DNA of 64,000 nucleotides. Source: Tragulus kanchil (taxonomy: Eukaryota; Chordata; Mammalia; Artiodactyla; Tragulidae). Under the pieces are notes generated by a model. It was not told where the DNA came from and did not search any database. It worked only from the letters and a program-made list of their open reading frames with translations. The position numbers and the translations under genes were made by a program. The stretch is taken from NCBI GenBank assembly GCA_022376925.1, contig JAIOJX010000004.1:127373123-127437122 (forward strand). Reading direction: 5' to 3'. Below are positions 63,661 through 64,000 of the stretch, piece by piece; positions within the stretch are counted from its first letter, which is position 1, and each line of letters opens with the position of its first letter.

Positions 63661-64000
63661 CTAACAACCATATTTAACCCTGAGGAATGGTTCACAACTT
63701 TGGCTGCAGATTAATATCACCTGGGAGCTTTTACAATATGTGCGTCAGTACCTGTACCTCATTCAATCAAGTTAATTAGAATTTTAAATGAACTTTAATA
63801 GAATTTCTAGGATTTAGACAAGGGCAGTGATATTTTAAAAACAAACTTTCCAGGTGATCCTCTATGTGACCAGACTGGAGAATCACTACCTTAGACCAAT
63901 TCATTTCTCTTATAATAATTGACTTTAATTGGTATCATAAGATATAACCCTGGCTCGTTGAAAATAGATGCAAAAAATGAATATAGAGATACATTTTTAA

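Larger units (their letters stand above)
60437..64000. other. FYB1 intron downstream of the second YDDV exon
   Basis: The canonical next FYB1 exon (SQG... KTEEKD region) was not found. The stretch holds one tandem duplication, a Bov-tA SINE, an L1 3' end near 63520-63660 and, at 61451-61499, a short splice-acceptor-linked open stretch discussed as a finding. Confidence 0.75.

Overview
The window is mammalian nuclear DNA, almost certainly from a ruminant. It is AT-rich, has no operons, and holds short exons with consensus splice sites in long introns. The interspersed repeats include tRNA-derived CHR-type SINEs, Bov-tA SINEs, MIRs and L1 3' ends. A near-identical CHR-like SINE subfamily recurs many times and no BovB LINE was recognised. 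That may point to a non-bovid ruminant, but the sequence alone does not settle the species.

The only gene recognised is FYB1 (ADAP/SLAP-130/FYB), the haematopoietic adaptor that links SLP-76, Fyn, SKAP1 and Ena/VASP proteins in T-cell and platelet integrin signalling. It lies on the + strand. Twelve distinct coding exons can be read in frame. They run from the proline-rich segment (8483-8639), through small acidic exons (28404-32811), a Lys/Glu-rich helix (33781-33901) and the first helical SH3-like domain (41631-41790 plus 42293-42434), to the tyrosine-motif tail (YDDV, FPPPP, YDGI, YDDV; 42293-60436). A 46-codon cassette exon (52736-52873) matches the insert of the 130-kDa isoform. The large N-terminal exon(s) and the exons for the C-terminal second SH3-like domain lie outside the window.

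The dominant structural feature is a chain of 23 direct tandem duplications, each with a period of about 1.08-1.18 kb, from start to end (junctions near 199, 2890, 7090, 10925, 12800, 15695, 18174, 20030, 23690, 25571, 30648, 32580, 34703, 36759, 38706, 40598, 43290, 45144, 50495, 53687, 55832, 59290 and 62052). About 25 kb of the 64 kb is second-copy sequence, so the non-redundant locus is about 39 kb. Some stretches occur three times because adjacent duplications overlap. Nine of the 12 exons are duplicated, triplicated or have a truncated extra copy. Splicing in all copies would break the frame. Several junctions carry a short, deletion-rich version of the true flanking sequence, the error profile of raw long reads. 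The best reading is a gap-filling or unmerged-overlap assembly artefact, not biology.

Region by region: 1-8482 upstream intron with L1 and SINEs; 8483-8639 proline-rich exon; 8640-28403 large intron with a CAT/CAC minisatellite, SINEs, an L1 3' end and an inverted-repeat DNA transposon; 28404-35058 acidic and helical exons; 35059-43544 introns and hSH3 exons; 43545-51934 introns with SINE, L1 and MIR plus two small exons; 51935-60436 cassette and C-terminal tyrosine-motif exons; 60437-64000 downstream intron. No RNA gene, CRISPR array or prokaryotic feature is present, and I found no new biological system.
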